Below, piece after piece: positions 23,633-34,658 of a DNA stretch of 64,000 nt. The translations under genes and the position numbers were made by a program. The number at the start of each line of letters is the position of its first letter. Position 1 is the stretch's first letter. The DNA is from Yamagishiella unicocca (taxonomy: Eukaryota; Chlorophyta; Chlorophyceae; Chlamydomonadales; Volvocaceae). A model generated the notes under the pieces. It saw only the letters and a list, made by a program, of their open reading frames with translations, did not search any database and was not told the DNA's origin. The stretch is from contig BDSL01000046.1 of NCBI GenBank assembly GCA_003116995.1, forward strand, positions 1 through 64,000. Reading direction: 5' to 3'.

Positions 23633-23972
23633 CAAGTGGTGCATGCAGCCTGCCTCTCCAGCAGCGCTGCGCCTGCCGCCACCCCGGTTGTGCTGCCAAG
23701 CGAACTGGGGGCCTGGGCGCACCACCGCCCTCCACCGCCGTCCACACCGCGCTGTCCCCGCGAGCCGTTCCTTGTCCCCACACCAGTCGACTGACCGGGC
23801 CGGCTCTCGACCCGCATCCCGGTAGCTACCGGTAACCCCGCCTAGCAGCTCCGGTAAGTGGAGCCCTCCGCCCGACATCCCTAGGCAACCGTCCTGGACA
23901 AACGCCGCCGGGTCCGCCCCCTCCGCCCCCTGGAGCTGACCCCGGGGCACTGCGCCGCACAGCCGTGTGCAG

Positions 23973-26900
23973 CTACTGCTGCTGCTGCGCCACGCCCGGA
24001 AGAACCTCCGACCCGAGGATGACCACCGCCTTGAGCGGCTTGCCGTACTTGCGCCGTACGGTGGCGGCCCGGTCATCCCCGATGGCCGACGCCAGGCTGT
24101 TGAATGCCCGGCTGTTGCCCACCGGCGAGGGCCCGAACACCGGCACCTGCGACACCTGCCCCACCACCGACAAGCCCTCCAGCACCCGACCGAAGACGAT
24201 GTTCTGGCCATTGAGGCGGGGGACGGGGCCGGGACCTGGCGGGAGGAGGAAGGCAGCGCAAGGGCTAGGGCTGGTTACATGCGCCAACGGCGCGCAAAGA
24301 AGGTTGGGGGTGGAGCGGGTGGGGTGGGGGTATGTCCCGCTGCCGACTGTCCGGCGCTACTGAATCACTGCAGCCGAGCACCAGGCGGAAAGAACCGCTC
24401 ACAGGTGGCCAGGAACCGCACTGCCCCCTTCACCATCCATCTCGCACGTTGCTCCTTGACGTGAGGCCCCCGACCCCAGCACCGCCGAGCTTGCCACTCC
24501 AAGCTTGGCAATATGCCACGCTCCCCAAAGCCTGAAATCTGAAACCCCCTACCTACTCCCCTCCTACTCCGCCTGCCCCCGCCCTGCCTGGCCCCGCTCT
24601 CCGGCACCCCACCCGCCCACCTACCCGTGGTTATGAGGAACTCCACGGGCCGGTACTCGGGTCGCTGCCGCAGCGTGGGCTCCTCGTCGTTCTCCCCCAG
24701 CGCGAGCGACACGGTGCCGGGCCGGTAGTGCGGCAGGCGGAAGGCAAACGCCTCGGAAACCTCCGGGTTGGACTGGGGGGGGACGTATGGGAAACGCGGA
24801 GGAGGGCGTCAGGCGATGTACGGCGCATGTATGGTGAATGATGAATAGCTGCGGCAGTACACTACCTAAAGGGGTGCGGGTAATGACGGGGCAGAGGCGC
24901 AGTCAGACGACGATGCAGGAGTGGCCGTGTGTGGCGGGAGCTCCCCAGACACATTCCAGAGCACCCAACAATGCCCGGACAGCCCCACGGGTCGGGCTGT
25001 CGCTTCATGCCCCTTGGCGGCGGTCCGCCGTTGCCTCTCCCCGGCCGGATATCCTCTCCCTACAGTTCCTTAGCCCCCAACACCTTTGGTTTGTCGGCCG
25101 TGGGTTCGCGGATATAATAGAACCCCAACACCTGATACTCCTCTCATACGAGCAGCCCAACGCGCCACCGAGCCACCGCGCCCTCGGGCTCCCCGTGCGC
25201 TCCGCAGCATCCCCCAGTGCTGCCACTCCCCTCCCTATCCGCGCCCTGCATCCCCGGATACCCCACCCTCACCTGCACCGTGGCCGGCACCTCCACCGCG
25301 CCCAGCCGCTTCGACCCCTGCTTGCCCGCCTGGATGTACTCCCCCGCCAGCACCCGGCTGAAGGTGGTGCCCACCAGGTTGCCGCTCGTGACTAATGCCA
25401 GGAAGTTGGAAACGGTACGGGGGACCGCGTTGCCGTACAGGCCTGGCGGGAAGGGAGGTGACACGTCCCTTTCGCGTCAGGTGCGTGTGTGGCTTAACGA
25501 CAGCTGCCGGCTGGGCCTTACTACAGGTTTGACGTCGCGGATGCCACGCTGCCGTTGCTGCCGGCACCGGCGGTACCGCTACGGTGCCTGGGGCGGACGA
25601 AGAAGCAGCGCTCTGGCCTCGAACGGAGCGCGTGGATCTGCGTTGTATGATGTGCAGACATGCGCCCATGTGGACAGCTGGCTGCGTATGCCAATACCGG
25701 TAGCTGCCTGGCCTCCGTAGCTGCCTGGCCTCCGGTGCCGCTCCACACACGCACTCGCTGCCGCTGGGTATGACCTCGACATGACGACAGCCACGCCCGT
25801 AACCTGATCCCAGCCGCCCAGATGTATTACCCGCTTACCCTCGCTTCTTCCCTCCTCCCGCCCATGTCCCCCCATGTCCCTGACCCGGGTCTCACCGATG
25901 ACTATCGTCCCCACGGGCTGCGCCTCCGGTATGATGGACTTGTCGCCGATGGTCCGCTCCTCAGCGCGCTTGAGCGCCCGGTCCGCTATGCCCACGGTCA
26001 GGGCCACCTGAGAGGGGAGGGTGACCAAGGGGGAGAGAGGGTGACCAAGGGGGGAAGAGGGTGACCAAGGGGGGCAGAGGGTGACCAAGGGGGGAAGAGG
26101 GTGACCAAGGGGGCAGAGGGTGACCAAGGGGGAGAGGGTGACCAAGGGGAGAGAGGGTGACCAAGGGGGGCAGAGGGTGACCAAGGGGGAGAGAGGGTGA
26201 CCAAGGGGGGCCGAGGGTGACCAAGGGGGAGAGAGGGTGACCAAGGGGGGCAGAGGGTGACCAAGGGGGGCAGAGGGTGACCAAGGGGGAGAGAGGGTGA
26301 CCAACCGTCGGAGGGGGTTTAAGGAGGGGGTGACCAAGAGTCGGAGGGGGTGACCAAGGGGGGAAGAGGGTGACCAAGGGCGCAGAGGGTGACCAAGGGA
26401 GAGGGTGACCAAGGGGGGAAGAGGGTGACCAAGGGGCGAGTAAACGGAGGCGCTGCTGAATCGTAATCATTAAGGTAGCGCAGGCCTGTAGGAAAGTTTT
26501 TGCCATGAACACGACTAAAGTGGTGAACAAAGGAAAGGCGGCTGGAAGGAGAAGCTGGTCGTAATGATAGGCGAAGCCCATGGTGGTGGAGACGACGACG
26601 TCCAAAGCAGAGGGCATCCACGGCCGGTGAACGCGAACCATTAGGGCAACATGCCCAGCACAAGGAAACCCGCCCCGTTACGTGTAAAAAACGGGAAATG
26701 TAGGCTGACTTGAAGAACGGCAAGGACGGACCGAGGCGAGCGAGCAAAGGCGGCGGGTGTCAGAATCGGACCGCGAGGACGAGGGCACGCGACGGGCGGG
26801 CAAGGGACGGAGGAAGGGATGGGATGGGATGGTCGGTGGGCTAGAGGCTAGTACTACTATGTGAATATACAAAGGAAAATAGTGTGCAATGGGTACGGCG

Positions 26901-27849
26901 AGTAGGGGGCCCGATGTATGGCAAGCCGGGACGAGGGTAAACGACAAAGCAGGATGCATGTGGCGTGCGGGCTCCCAGGAGCTCCCCACATCGCCACCGC
27001 CCAGACGAGCCAACGCATGGAGGCTCGCCGGGGTCACTGCGGGCAGGCACAAAGCACAGAACCCAGGACCCTCCCCTTGTGGATGGACCGTGGTGAAGGT
27101 GGGTGCAGGTTGCGATCGTGCGTGAGGTCGGAGGGGGTGACCGAGGGGTATGTGAGGACATCCCGTGGGTCGGCACTGACCGCGGGGCGGAGCGGGTGAT
27201 CGAGGGGCGGAGACGGCTGGCAGGAGGTGGTACACATCAAGCACCATCAGCGTGGGGGGGAACCGGATGCCGCAGGGGTAGAACGAGGCAGCCAGAGGTG
27301 CGACCTCTTCCACGCTGTCAGTCACGTCGCAGGGCGTTGTTCAGCGGCAGCAGTACCCCCGCATTTGTCATCCCCTGAATCCTTTGTGCCGTCTGTCGAC
27401 GACTCCTCCCCTCCTGTCATCACCCCCCTTGTATCCCCAAGGCCCACCCCATCGCCAAACCTCTCACCCCCCCGCCCAATTGCCCCCACCGTGTGCGTGA
27501 TAGTCGTGTCCATCTCGCCCCTGCCACTGGTAGAGGGTTGTGATTCCATGGTCGCCGTTACGTCAGCAGCAGCGGCAGCCGGCCGCGGTGCCGAAAGCAG
27601 TGGACCTAGGAGCGCCGCGCTCAGTGCCGCTGCCGGCAGAGCCACTAGCGCCGTTCTCCGCGTCGTCGGCGTGGGATCCAATGTCGTCCTGGAATTTAAG
27701 CCCGAGCATGCTTCAGGTGAGGACGCCACCGGGACTTGAACTGCGTCATGGGCGTTCCCTGTCGATGACGCGCGTAGCAAAGCCATCTTGGCATTTCCAT
27801 GAGTTGAATTTTTGCATAACACAGAAGGTTTCGATCGGCATGACAGCAT
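23973..27849 (-). CDS. CYP28: Thylakoid-lumen cyclophilin-type peptidyl-prolyl isomerase, CYP28 type
   Basis: Cyclophilin-fold protein (cis-trans prolyl isomerase family) of the plant plastid CYP28 group. Five exons read right to left: 27849-27490, 26007-25896, 25442-25273, 24772-24625, 24235-23973, giving 350 aa with all junctions in frame. The N-terminus is a bipartite plastid/lumen signal: a transit part, then a twin arginine (residues 64-65), a hydrophobic stretch at 67-88 and an Ala-rich cleavage site near 95. This fits Tat export into the lumen. DTTITHT, GLYGNAVPRTV, LALGENDEE, RPVEFLITTG and NGQNIVFGRVLEGL match the CYP28 family as I know it, including its family-specific regions. Catalytic competence is not obvious because this subgroup departs from the canonical active-site residues. 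Intron 1 holds a 19-bp-type minisatellite. The 5' end faces PSAG across 247 bp. Confidence 0.93.
26015..26440 (+). repeat. GGGTGACCAAGGGGG minisatellite in CYP28 intron 1
   Basis: About 20 units of GAGGGTGACCAAGGGGGGCA and variants (16-20 bp) abut the acceptor of exon 2 of the minus-strand cyclophilin gene. They open long Pro/Leu/Ser-rich frames on the minus strand that are not genes. One unit near 26,305-26,340 is interrupted by GGAGGGGGTTTAAGGAGG. Confidence 0.93.
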
Positions 27850-28096
27850 TTTTGTGGGATTTAGCTGGAACCTGGCAGCAGTGCCCTCGAACTGAAAGCC
27901 TTAAGCGTAGTTTTCTCAGATTACCATTACAAACTTGTCGTTGCCACGGCGAAGTTCGCTCCCGAACCCAGTGCTTGGGCACCAAGCTGGCACCGAGACC
28001 ACAATCTCTTGTCGTACGTTGGATCAGTGTCATTACCGTGCGCAAGCTCCTTGCGCAGGCAGTCCTCGACCCCTGTCTAAGACTCCAACAGTGAAA
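27850..28096. promoter_or_regulatory. Shared 5' region of CYP28 and PSAG
   Basis: 247 bp separate the start codons of two divergent genes for plastid proteins. Both promoters and both 5' UTRs must lie here or in the flanking exons. I see no clear TATA box. The sequence is AT-richer than the flanking coding DNA and has no ATG in frame with PSAG. Confidence 0.55.
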
Positions 28097-29172
28097 ATGG
28101 CCCTCGCCGTCGCTAACCGCCCCGCCCTGCGCGCTTCCACCGTGGCTCGCCGCCCGGCCCGTCGCACCGTTGTGGCGAAGGCAAGTGCTTAGCTCGGAAC
28201 AGCCTGGGTTAAAGATACCTAATGGGGCGCCTGTACCTTGCTGGTCGCCAGAATGTTGATCTCAGTATTTAGCCGTTTGGAATTGTCAAAAGCAAGCGGG
28301 TTGGAGCCAGTTCAGCAAGCCGCTATACTCAATCAGCACCTCTATTCCTGGCCATAGTCAGTCACGATAAGACGCTGTTCCTATTCGTTGACGTCGTCTG
28401 ACCTACTCCTTTGTCTTATATTTTCCAGGCGGCCCTGGACCCGTCGCTGGTGATTAGCGGCAGCACTGCCGCTTTCCTGGCAGTGGGCCGCTTCGTCTTC
28501 CTGCCCTACCAGGTTGGTGGAAGCTGGAAGCGGACTTTGCAGCGAAGCATACTGGATGCGCCTTCAGCATTGTTGGGCGGTCGCGCGTTGGCGAACTGTG
28601 AAACGATTGGGTTTGTGGAAGTCGAAACGAGTGATGAGACCAGTTATATTTTCAGCACTGAATACGTCATGGTAATACAACTTCCCTAATCCTCGTTGTC
28701 CTTTTCACCCCCAGCGCCGCGAGGCCAACTTCGAGGCCTCGGTCGGCCCCAAGACGACGGGCACCACCTACTTCGATGACCTCCAGAAGACCAGCACTGT
28801 CTTCGGCACCAACGACCCCGCTGGGTGCGTTGTTTGCTGGGTGCTGTTATCACGGGGGGCAAGGCTCAAGCGTTTCCGGGATCGCCGCTTGCCGCAGCTC
28901 GTGCCATGCCGTAAAGATGCGTCCCCATGGTAGCATCCTTGGGCGGCCTATGTGCGGTCACGAACCTGTGTCCGCCCCTCTTCGGGTGCTAGCTACCCTG
29001 CTCTGCTCAGCGCCGCATTCTTACTGTGTTTGTCGCCGCTCTCCTTGATCCGCTGCCTGCCCCAATGTTCCATCCTTGCAGCTTCAACATCATTGACGTG
29101 TTCGGCTGGGGTGCTCTGGGCCACGCTGTCGGTTTCGCCGTCCTGGCCGTCAACTCGCTGCAGACGCTATAA
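28097..29172 (+). CDS. PSAG: Photosystem I reaction centre subunit V (PsaG)
   Basis: Integral thylakoid membrane subunit of photosystem I; in plants and algae PsaG sits at the edge of the core and helps dock the LHCI belt. Four exons: 28097-28180, 28429-28512, 28715-28824, 29082-29172, giving 122 aa. Residues 1-28 are an Arg/Ala-rich plastid transit peptide; the mature protein starts near ALDPSLV. Two membrane helices (about STAAFLAVGRFVF and ALGHAVGFAVLAVN) are joined by a charged stromal loop with GPKTTGTTYFDDLQK and NDPAGFNIIDV, as in green-algal PsaG. The start context AAAATGGC is good. Intron 1 uses a GC donor (AAG then GCAAGT) with an ordinary CAG acceptor; no in-frame GT alternative works. 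The divergent neighbour is the lumen cyclophilin gene. Confidence 0.96.
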
Positions 29173-30508
29173 GCGTTGAGCGCACGCCTCTGTTGACGTC
29201 CTCACCAGCTCCAATGCACTCGCTCCGGTCCTGCCGCCGCTATCACCGCGTGGCGACCCACGGGGTTCTTATTCGAGAAGCAGATGACCAACTGAATCTT
29301 CGCTTGGTCCCTGATGATTCGCGGCCGTCGAGTTGCGTCCCTAGCAAGCACAGGCTGAGCAGATGCCCTACTTTGCGTTGCTTTCCCTAAGCGCTGCTGG
29401 CGTTGTGGAGGAACGATCGGTGTACATGAAGGCTTGAGGGCTTGTAACTTCCACCTCGGGTTTGCTCTCCACCTGCTGGCCGGCTTTTCCCTTGCACCCC
29501 TTGGCCTTCTTTGGTGTAAATAGATCCACGAAGGCCTCATGCAGCATTGTGGAGTGTTCATACTGATGCATGCATGCTCAACGAACAGGGAGGGGGCGAT
29601 TTTGGTATTTGGCAGCGTAGGCAGCGAGTGGGGCCGCCCGACCTGGTGGCCTCGTTTGGACTCTCTTGTCCAGCGAGCCATTGGGGAAGACCTGCGACTG
29701 CGCCACCCTGTGTGGACAGTTGCGTTGTAACTCTGGAGAAGATCATTCCGGCAGAGTGTGCAGTCTGAACTCGACGATTTGCGCACGAGCCACATGCACA
29801 GTTATTGAGGTTCAGCCTGACAGCGGCACGAAGTTGTCAAGCCGCGCCCTGCTAGCATGTTTGCATGACCAGGGCGCTGGACGCCAGCACACCAGCGCAC
29901 GATACCGTTCCAATCAAATGTCGCTTTAAGGCGCGCATTTCACCATACACTTCACCATACATATATATTCCCGCACTGTACGACAGGCGAAGACCTGGGT
30001 TGGCTCCCGAAAACAACCGCTTCACACCCTGCGGCTTGGGAGCCCCTGGGGCACTGCATCGTGTCACATGCATGCCCTTGCTCACTGTTCTTCCGTCAAA
30101 ATTTGGACCAGAACTACGACCACCTCTCCTGTGAGCATGTGGCACGGCTGCTGGTGGCTCTCCTGGTTCCGCCCTCTGCAGCTCGACACCTGTCGCTGAC
30201 AGCGCGGGTGCTACCATCGCCAACACCTGTTGGCACGCTCGCACCAGGTTACGACCCACAACACCTTACACGACATGCCTTGCCCGTCGCCCTGATAGCG
30301 GCAACCGCTATTACCGTCAAGCCTGGACATAAATATCCCGTCACACCGCCCCAAGACTGCGTGCGCCTTCCTCCCCTACACGCGCGACGCATGCACCTTC
30401 TACACGCGCTGTGTGGCGCAGCCCCCTCTCGCCCCTGCTCCCTCACTTTCTTTACACGCCTAGTGCTTCTCCTGCTGTCTGCTGCCCTCAACGCCCCCGG
30501 CCTCCAGC
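29173..30508. other. Convergent intergenic region PSAG / oxidoreductase
   Basis: This contains the two 3' UTRs. No gene, RNA or clear repeat is seen. Small frames here lack splice or domain support. TGTAA matches on the minus strand at 30,456-30,452 and 30,270-30,266 are candidate poly(A) signals for the oxidoreductase gene. Confidence 0.6.
29443..29447 (+). terminator. Candidate TGTAA poly(A) signal, PSAG
   Basis: TGTAA lies 271 nt past the PSAG stop. A second TGTAA is at about 29,726. Either gives a plausible 3' UTR length for a chlamydomonad gene. Confidence 0.45.
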
Positions 30509-33500
30509 CTAGTGCTGCAGCAGCGCCTCTGCGGCCCGCCGCCCCGACTTGAAGGCGCCGTCCAGCGTGGCGCTGTCCCGGTGGTCGCCGCACACGAACA
30601 CACCGCCGCCCAGAGCCACCGGCCGGGTGAAGTTGGTTGGGGGGGCCTGCGAGGGCGGACGCAACGCGGGGAGTCACACGGGCCCCAGCATGACGCACCA
30701 CTGCCGCTGCGTTGAACAACGGCCCCGACCCCCTCACCCGGTTGAAAGCCTCACCGACAGCAGGCCGACCGGTCGTGCGCTGCGGCTGTGGGAAGGGCGC
30801 CGAGCCGTCTGCGACCTCTCCCGCACGCAGCCCACAAACCAGCCCCGCCCCCACATCCCCCACCCTCGCCCCATGCCTCCCGTCCTACCAGCCCACAATC
30901 CTCCCTCTTCCTCCCTCCTGGCGCATCGCACCTGGTTTGGCTGCGCGAATGGGATGCGGTAGGTCCGCAGGTGGCTCCAGGTGGCCACCTCGGAGGCCCC
31001 GAACCAGCCGGACAGCTGCCGCCGCACCGCCGCCTCCAACGCCTCGTCGCCGAGCTCCAGGAAAGTGCCCACCGTGGACACGGACACCAGAGTCTGCGAC
31101 CGCATGAAGCCCCAGCGGAGAGGAGGGGCGGAGACGCAGGGATTACGGGGACAGACGCGTCAGCATCCGGAGGTTTGAATGAAGGTCCGAATCTCCGCAT
31201 CCGGTAACGCGGCAGCCATACGCCTGGCAGGGGCATACCTAAGCCCGGTGGTGAATACGGAGGATCCCTGCCAATGGCGCCTTCCGTGCACGGCCCCTGA
31301 GCCCTGCTTATCGCCCGAGGCGCCCACCCGCACCCACCTGTCCTGGCGGCGCGTAGGACGGCGCGACGGTTGATGGGAAGCAGCAGTTGTTGACAACGCC
31401 GCCGTCCTCGCCGTTGAGGTACAAGATGTTCTCGGGGGAGGGCGGCTTGGGCGCCTTGAAGTACAGGCAGCAGGTGCCCACGCCGGCAGCGGCCTTGCTG
31501 GGTGAGGACTGCCGGCGGGGCAAGGGAGGCGGCGGGGTGGGTGCGTTGGGCAGTCGGTCAACAACCACAACAGGAGGGCGACGGCGCCAAAATCTGCTGC
31601 GATGCCAATCCCTCCACACCAGTCCCGAAGAATGTGCTTCCACGATTGGACATAGCGCTGCCAGTGCTGTGCCACCTGTCCTTGGTTGTCAGGGAGAAGC
31701 ATGACCCAATGCCGAGTCATGAACCGAATCTATTTACCAGTTGGTGGTAGCTGCGCCGCCGACACTGTTCGGCTGCCTTGACGACCTGGTAGCTCGTATC
31801 CGCCGGGCATCCTCCGATGACATGGGCAACACCACGCGCACCCCTGCCCGTCACCGCCCCTATCCCTGAGGCCCTCTCGACCCCCCCTCCTTCTGAACAG
31901 AGCCCGCACCTGCAGGGCATCACCCAGAATGCGGCTCGCCTCCGGGCCCTCGACCGCCACCACCACTCCGCGCCGCGCTGTCAGCTCGGTGCCGTCCGCC
32001 AGCCGCACACTCTTGCCGCTCACGGAGTCCACCCGGGTGCCTGGGGGGGGGGCGCATAAGACCCGGTTACACCATGTAGGCAACGGAGGGCAGAAACGGC
32101 GGCGGGGTGTAAGGTTAAGGGTATAGGTCGCTTGGTGGGGCGATGGCCGCAAAATGGGTTTTGGGGTGGTGGCTGTCGCGCCGCTGCCGTTGCTCTCGGC
32201 CAGCATGTCATTGCCACTAATCGCTTCCTGCTCTTGCCATCGACTCCCTCTCCCGTCCGGGATTTAGACGAATCGCGTCTTTGCGGATCGCACCTCCCCC
32301 GGTGTGCCTCGGAATTAGAGAAGGAACTCGGCTCCTGGTCGTCCTGCAGACCCCATCCCCACCCCGCCGTCCTAATGCCCCTGCCCCGTCCCGCCGCCCC
32401 AAACCCACTAAGGCTGATTGCGTCCGCGGGCAGCTTGGCGGCCAGCTGCTCCGAAACCGCGCCGATGCCTTTCACGGGCAGGCAGTTGGAGCCGGTGGCC
32501 AGCATCCGCATCACGAACTCGAACAGGCGCGAGGAGGTGCGCAGCTCGCGGTCGAAGAAGATGCCGCCCAGGAAGGGCCGAAAGAAGCGGGCGATGATGG
32601 TGTCCGTGAAGCCCTCTGCCTGGGGGGGAGGGTTCGGGGGGAGCGTCGCGATGAGCTGACCTGCAGTGCTGGACCTGCCTGACATCACTACACAAGGGAC
32701 GGCTAGGAAACAATCTTAAACCTACTGCGCCAGCCTCAATAACATATGCTTACGGTCAACACGTTCACGCTACAGCCTGGAAACGCATCTTTCAAGATCA
32801 AGGTGAGCCGTTGATTGGGTCACACGCGCCGCCCTGCCAAATGCGCTTTTGTCATATGCGCCGCCTTTACAGTCACCGCCCAACTGCATCATCCCGCCGA
32901 AGCATATGGCGCCCATCCCCACGGTGTAAGCGAACAGACTGCGGCTTGTGCGACAGCAAGGCACGCAATCAACCGGTCCTACTCACCTTGAGACGCTCCA
33001 CGGTGGTAGTTTCGGGGCGGGCAAGTAATTCCTCCAGGCTGCCCAGCAAGCTCTTGAGCCTGGGAGGCGGGAGGCCCGGGGGGTGCTGAGAACACCGGTC
33101 CGGGAGTATGAGAGAAAACCCATGGGTAGGGCATCGTGGCGTGTAGACGATGAGTGTGGTGGAGGTGCGTAGGAGAGATACGGCGGAGGTTTGGGGGGAG
33201 GTGTGGAAGAGGTTCGGGCGAGTGGGGTGGCGAAGGTTGGGGGGAGGTGTGGCGGGGGTGTGCGGTGGGGAGGTGCGAGCATGCAACCCTGCGCTTCCGC
33301 CCGCCCCCTGGACATCCTGCCAGACCACGGACACCCGCAGGAGTGCACCATGGGTCATCTGCAGGGGTCGCGTGCACCGTACCGCAGAGGGCAGCGACCC
33401 GCAGCACACCGCCAAGGGACCACGTGCACCCAGGTCTCGGAGGACACACCAGGCGGTACCGGGCGCCCTCGAACCGCCTCCAATCAATGTCCGACCTTAC

Positions 33501-34229
33501 CCCTTACCCTGTATTCGCCCCGCCCCCTCACCTGAATACCCCCACCAGCACCTTGTCCAGCGGTGTGCCCACGGGGTTGGTCAGCGAGGCCAGTCCGTCC
33601 ACCAGGTGCCGCAGAGGGTCGGCCACCCGGTGGAAGGCGCCCCCCTCCCACACCAGCGCGCCAGCATAGAAGGGGCGCAGCTGCAGGGCCGGGTAGTCCA
33701 GGGTGGCCTGCACCTCGGGGTAGCCTGAAGGGCGGGTGGGGAGGGAGGGGGAAAACGACTTGGAGGGCGTCTGAGTAGTCGGGCAGACATTTCCTTTGAC
33801 CGCAGTTACCCCTCTCGCCTTGCAACCTCCCATTTCACGCCCCCCCAACCAATGGTCTGCCCTGCGTGCATCCAACTAGCCTGCCAAACAGGCAGCTAGC
33901 TACACACCCGTGAGGAAGATCTGGAAGCCCCGGTCCAGCAGGAAGCCGTCCACCACGTCGGTGCGCACGCGGCCGCCCACGCCGTCGCTCGCCTCAAGCA
34001 CCAGCGGCTTGACGCCGCGCTGCTGCAGGTTCAAGGCGCAGGTAAGGCCCGCCACGCCGGCTCCCACCACGATGACGTCAGCCTCGCGGTCGGCGGGCAG
34101 GGCTTCGGCGCGCGCCTGGCGGGACTGCGGGCCCGCGCGGCAGGGCACGAAGGGCCGCAGGCGCGCCACGCGGGCGTGCTGGCATTCCAATGGAAGAGCC
34201 CTCTGCATGCGCGTCTGCACAAGCGCCAT
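30509..34229 (-). CDS. Plastid FAD-dependent amine-oxidase/phytoene-desaturase-like oxidoreductase
   Basis: Flavoprotein of the amine oxidase superfamily; substrate not determinable. Eight exons read right to left: 34229-33908, 33724-33532, 33059-32987, 32619-32409, 32040-31910, 31508-31338, 31093-30932, 30646-30509, giving 466 aa with perfect phase agreement. Residues 1 to about 46 are Arg/Ala/Gln-rich and look like a plastid transit peptide. The FAD-binding Rossmann motif [18 protein letters not shown] is followed by [16 protein letters not shown], whose Glu is expected to bind the adenosine ribose. The C-terminal flavin motif is [20 protein letters not shown]. Middle segments ([36 protein letters not shown]) fit the uncharacterised plant/cyanobacterial branch rather than true phytoene desaturase or protoporphyrinogen oxidase. 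Intron 4 carries a short ACCCGGTTAC dispersed element. The 5' end faces the M20 gene. Confidence 0.92.
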
Positions 34230-34658
34230 CCCTGCTCAGGGCAAAGCGCGCAAGGGCCCCTGTCTGAGCGTGTGGGCGAGCGACGATGTAGCAGAAGCCT
34301 TTACATTATGTGGATAGCCAGATTGCGGGCAGTTTTATGAAGCTTACTTGTTGCTGTGTCGTGTGATGGAGATCACACGATAAGCGTCTGACTTAAGTGC
34401 CTGGCGCAAGGCTATGCTTGCGCGACTCCGAGATGGGCCGGCTGTAACCTAAAGCTAAGATTAAAAATATCGAGCTTACTGTCACGTCTATGTCTGTGTA
34501 AACATGGGTACAACTTGTAATGCGTCGGGTCACCCATTCTGCCATTCACCCTCCGGTCGCTGCTGTGTGGCGAGTGATTGTCGTTCATCCAATCGCGCAC
34601 CTAGGCCCCCAAACCTCACCGTATCCAAGCATATAGACATAGATGATGTAGCATTGTC
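34230..34658. promoter_or_regulatory. Shared 5' region of oxidoreductase and M20 genes
   Basis: 429 bp lie between divergent start codons. The centre is AT-rich (a TTAAAAATATC stretch at about 34,460). No other gene is seen. Confidence 0.5.

Larger units (their letters stand above)
22327..23972. other. Convergent intergenic region with repeats
   Basis: This lies between the 3' ends of exostosin copy 2 (+) and the cyclophilin gene (-). No gene is seen. It holds a 55-bp direct repeat (23,195-23,304, two copies starting AACTAATGTG), dispersed-repeat copies at about 23,050-23,178 and 23,333-23,392, and several GAGGAAGMCCCGTKGAGGGG-type short repeats near 22,960 and 23,400. Confidence 0.7.

Noticed and set aside
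25579..26641. Long Leu/Ser/Pro/Trp-rich minus-strand frames
   Set aside because: They are the CYP28 intron 1 minisatellite read through; the real exons are recognised by homology and splice phase.
28181..28192. Continuation of PSAG exon 1 to a stop at 28,192
   Set aside because: It would give a 31-residue peptide. The GC donor restores the full conserved PsaG sequence.
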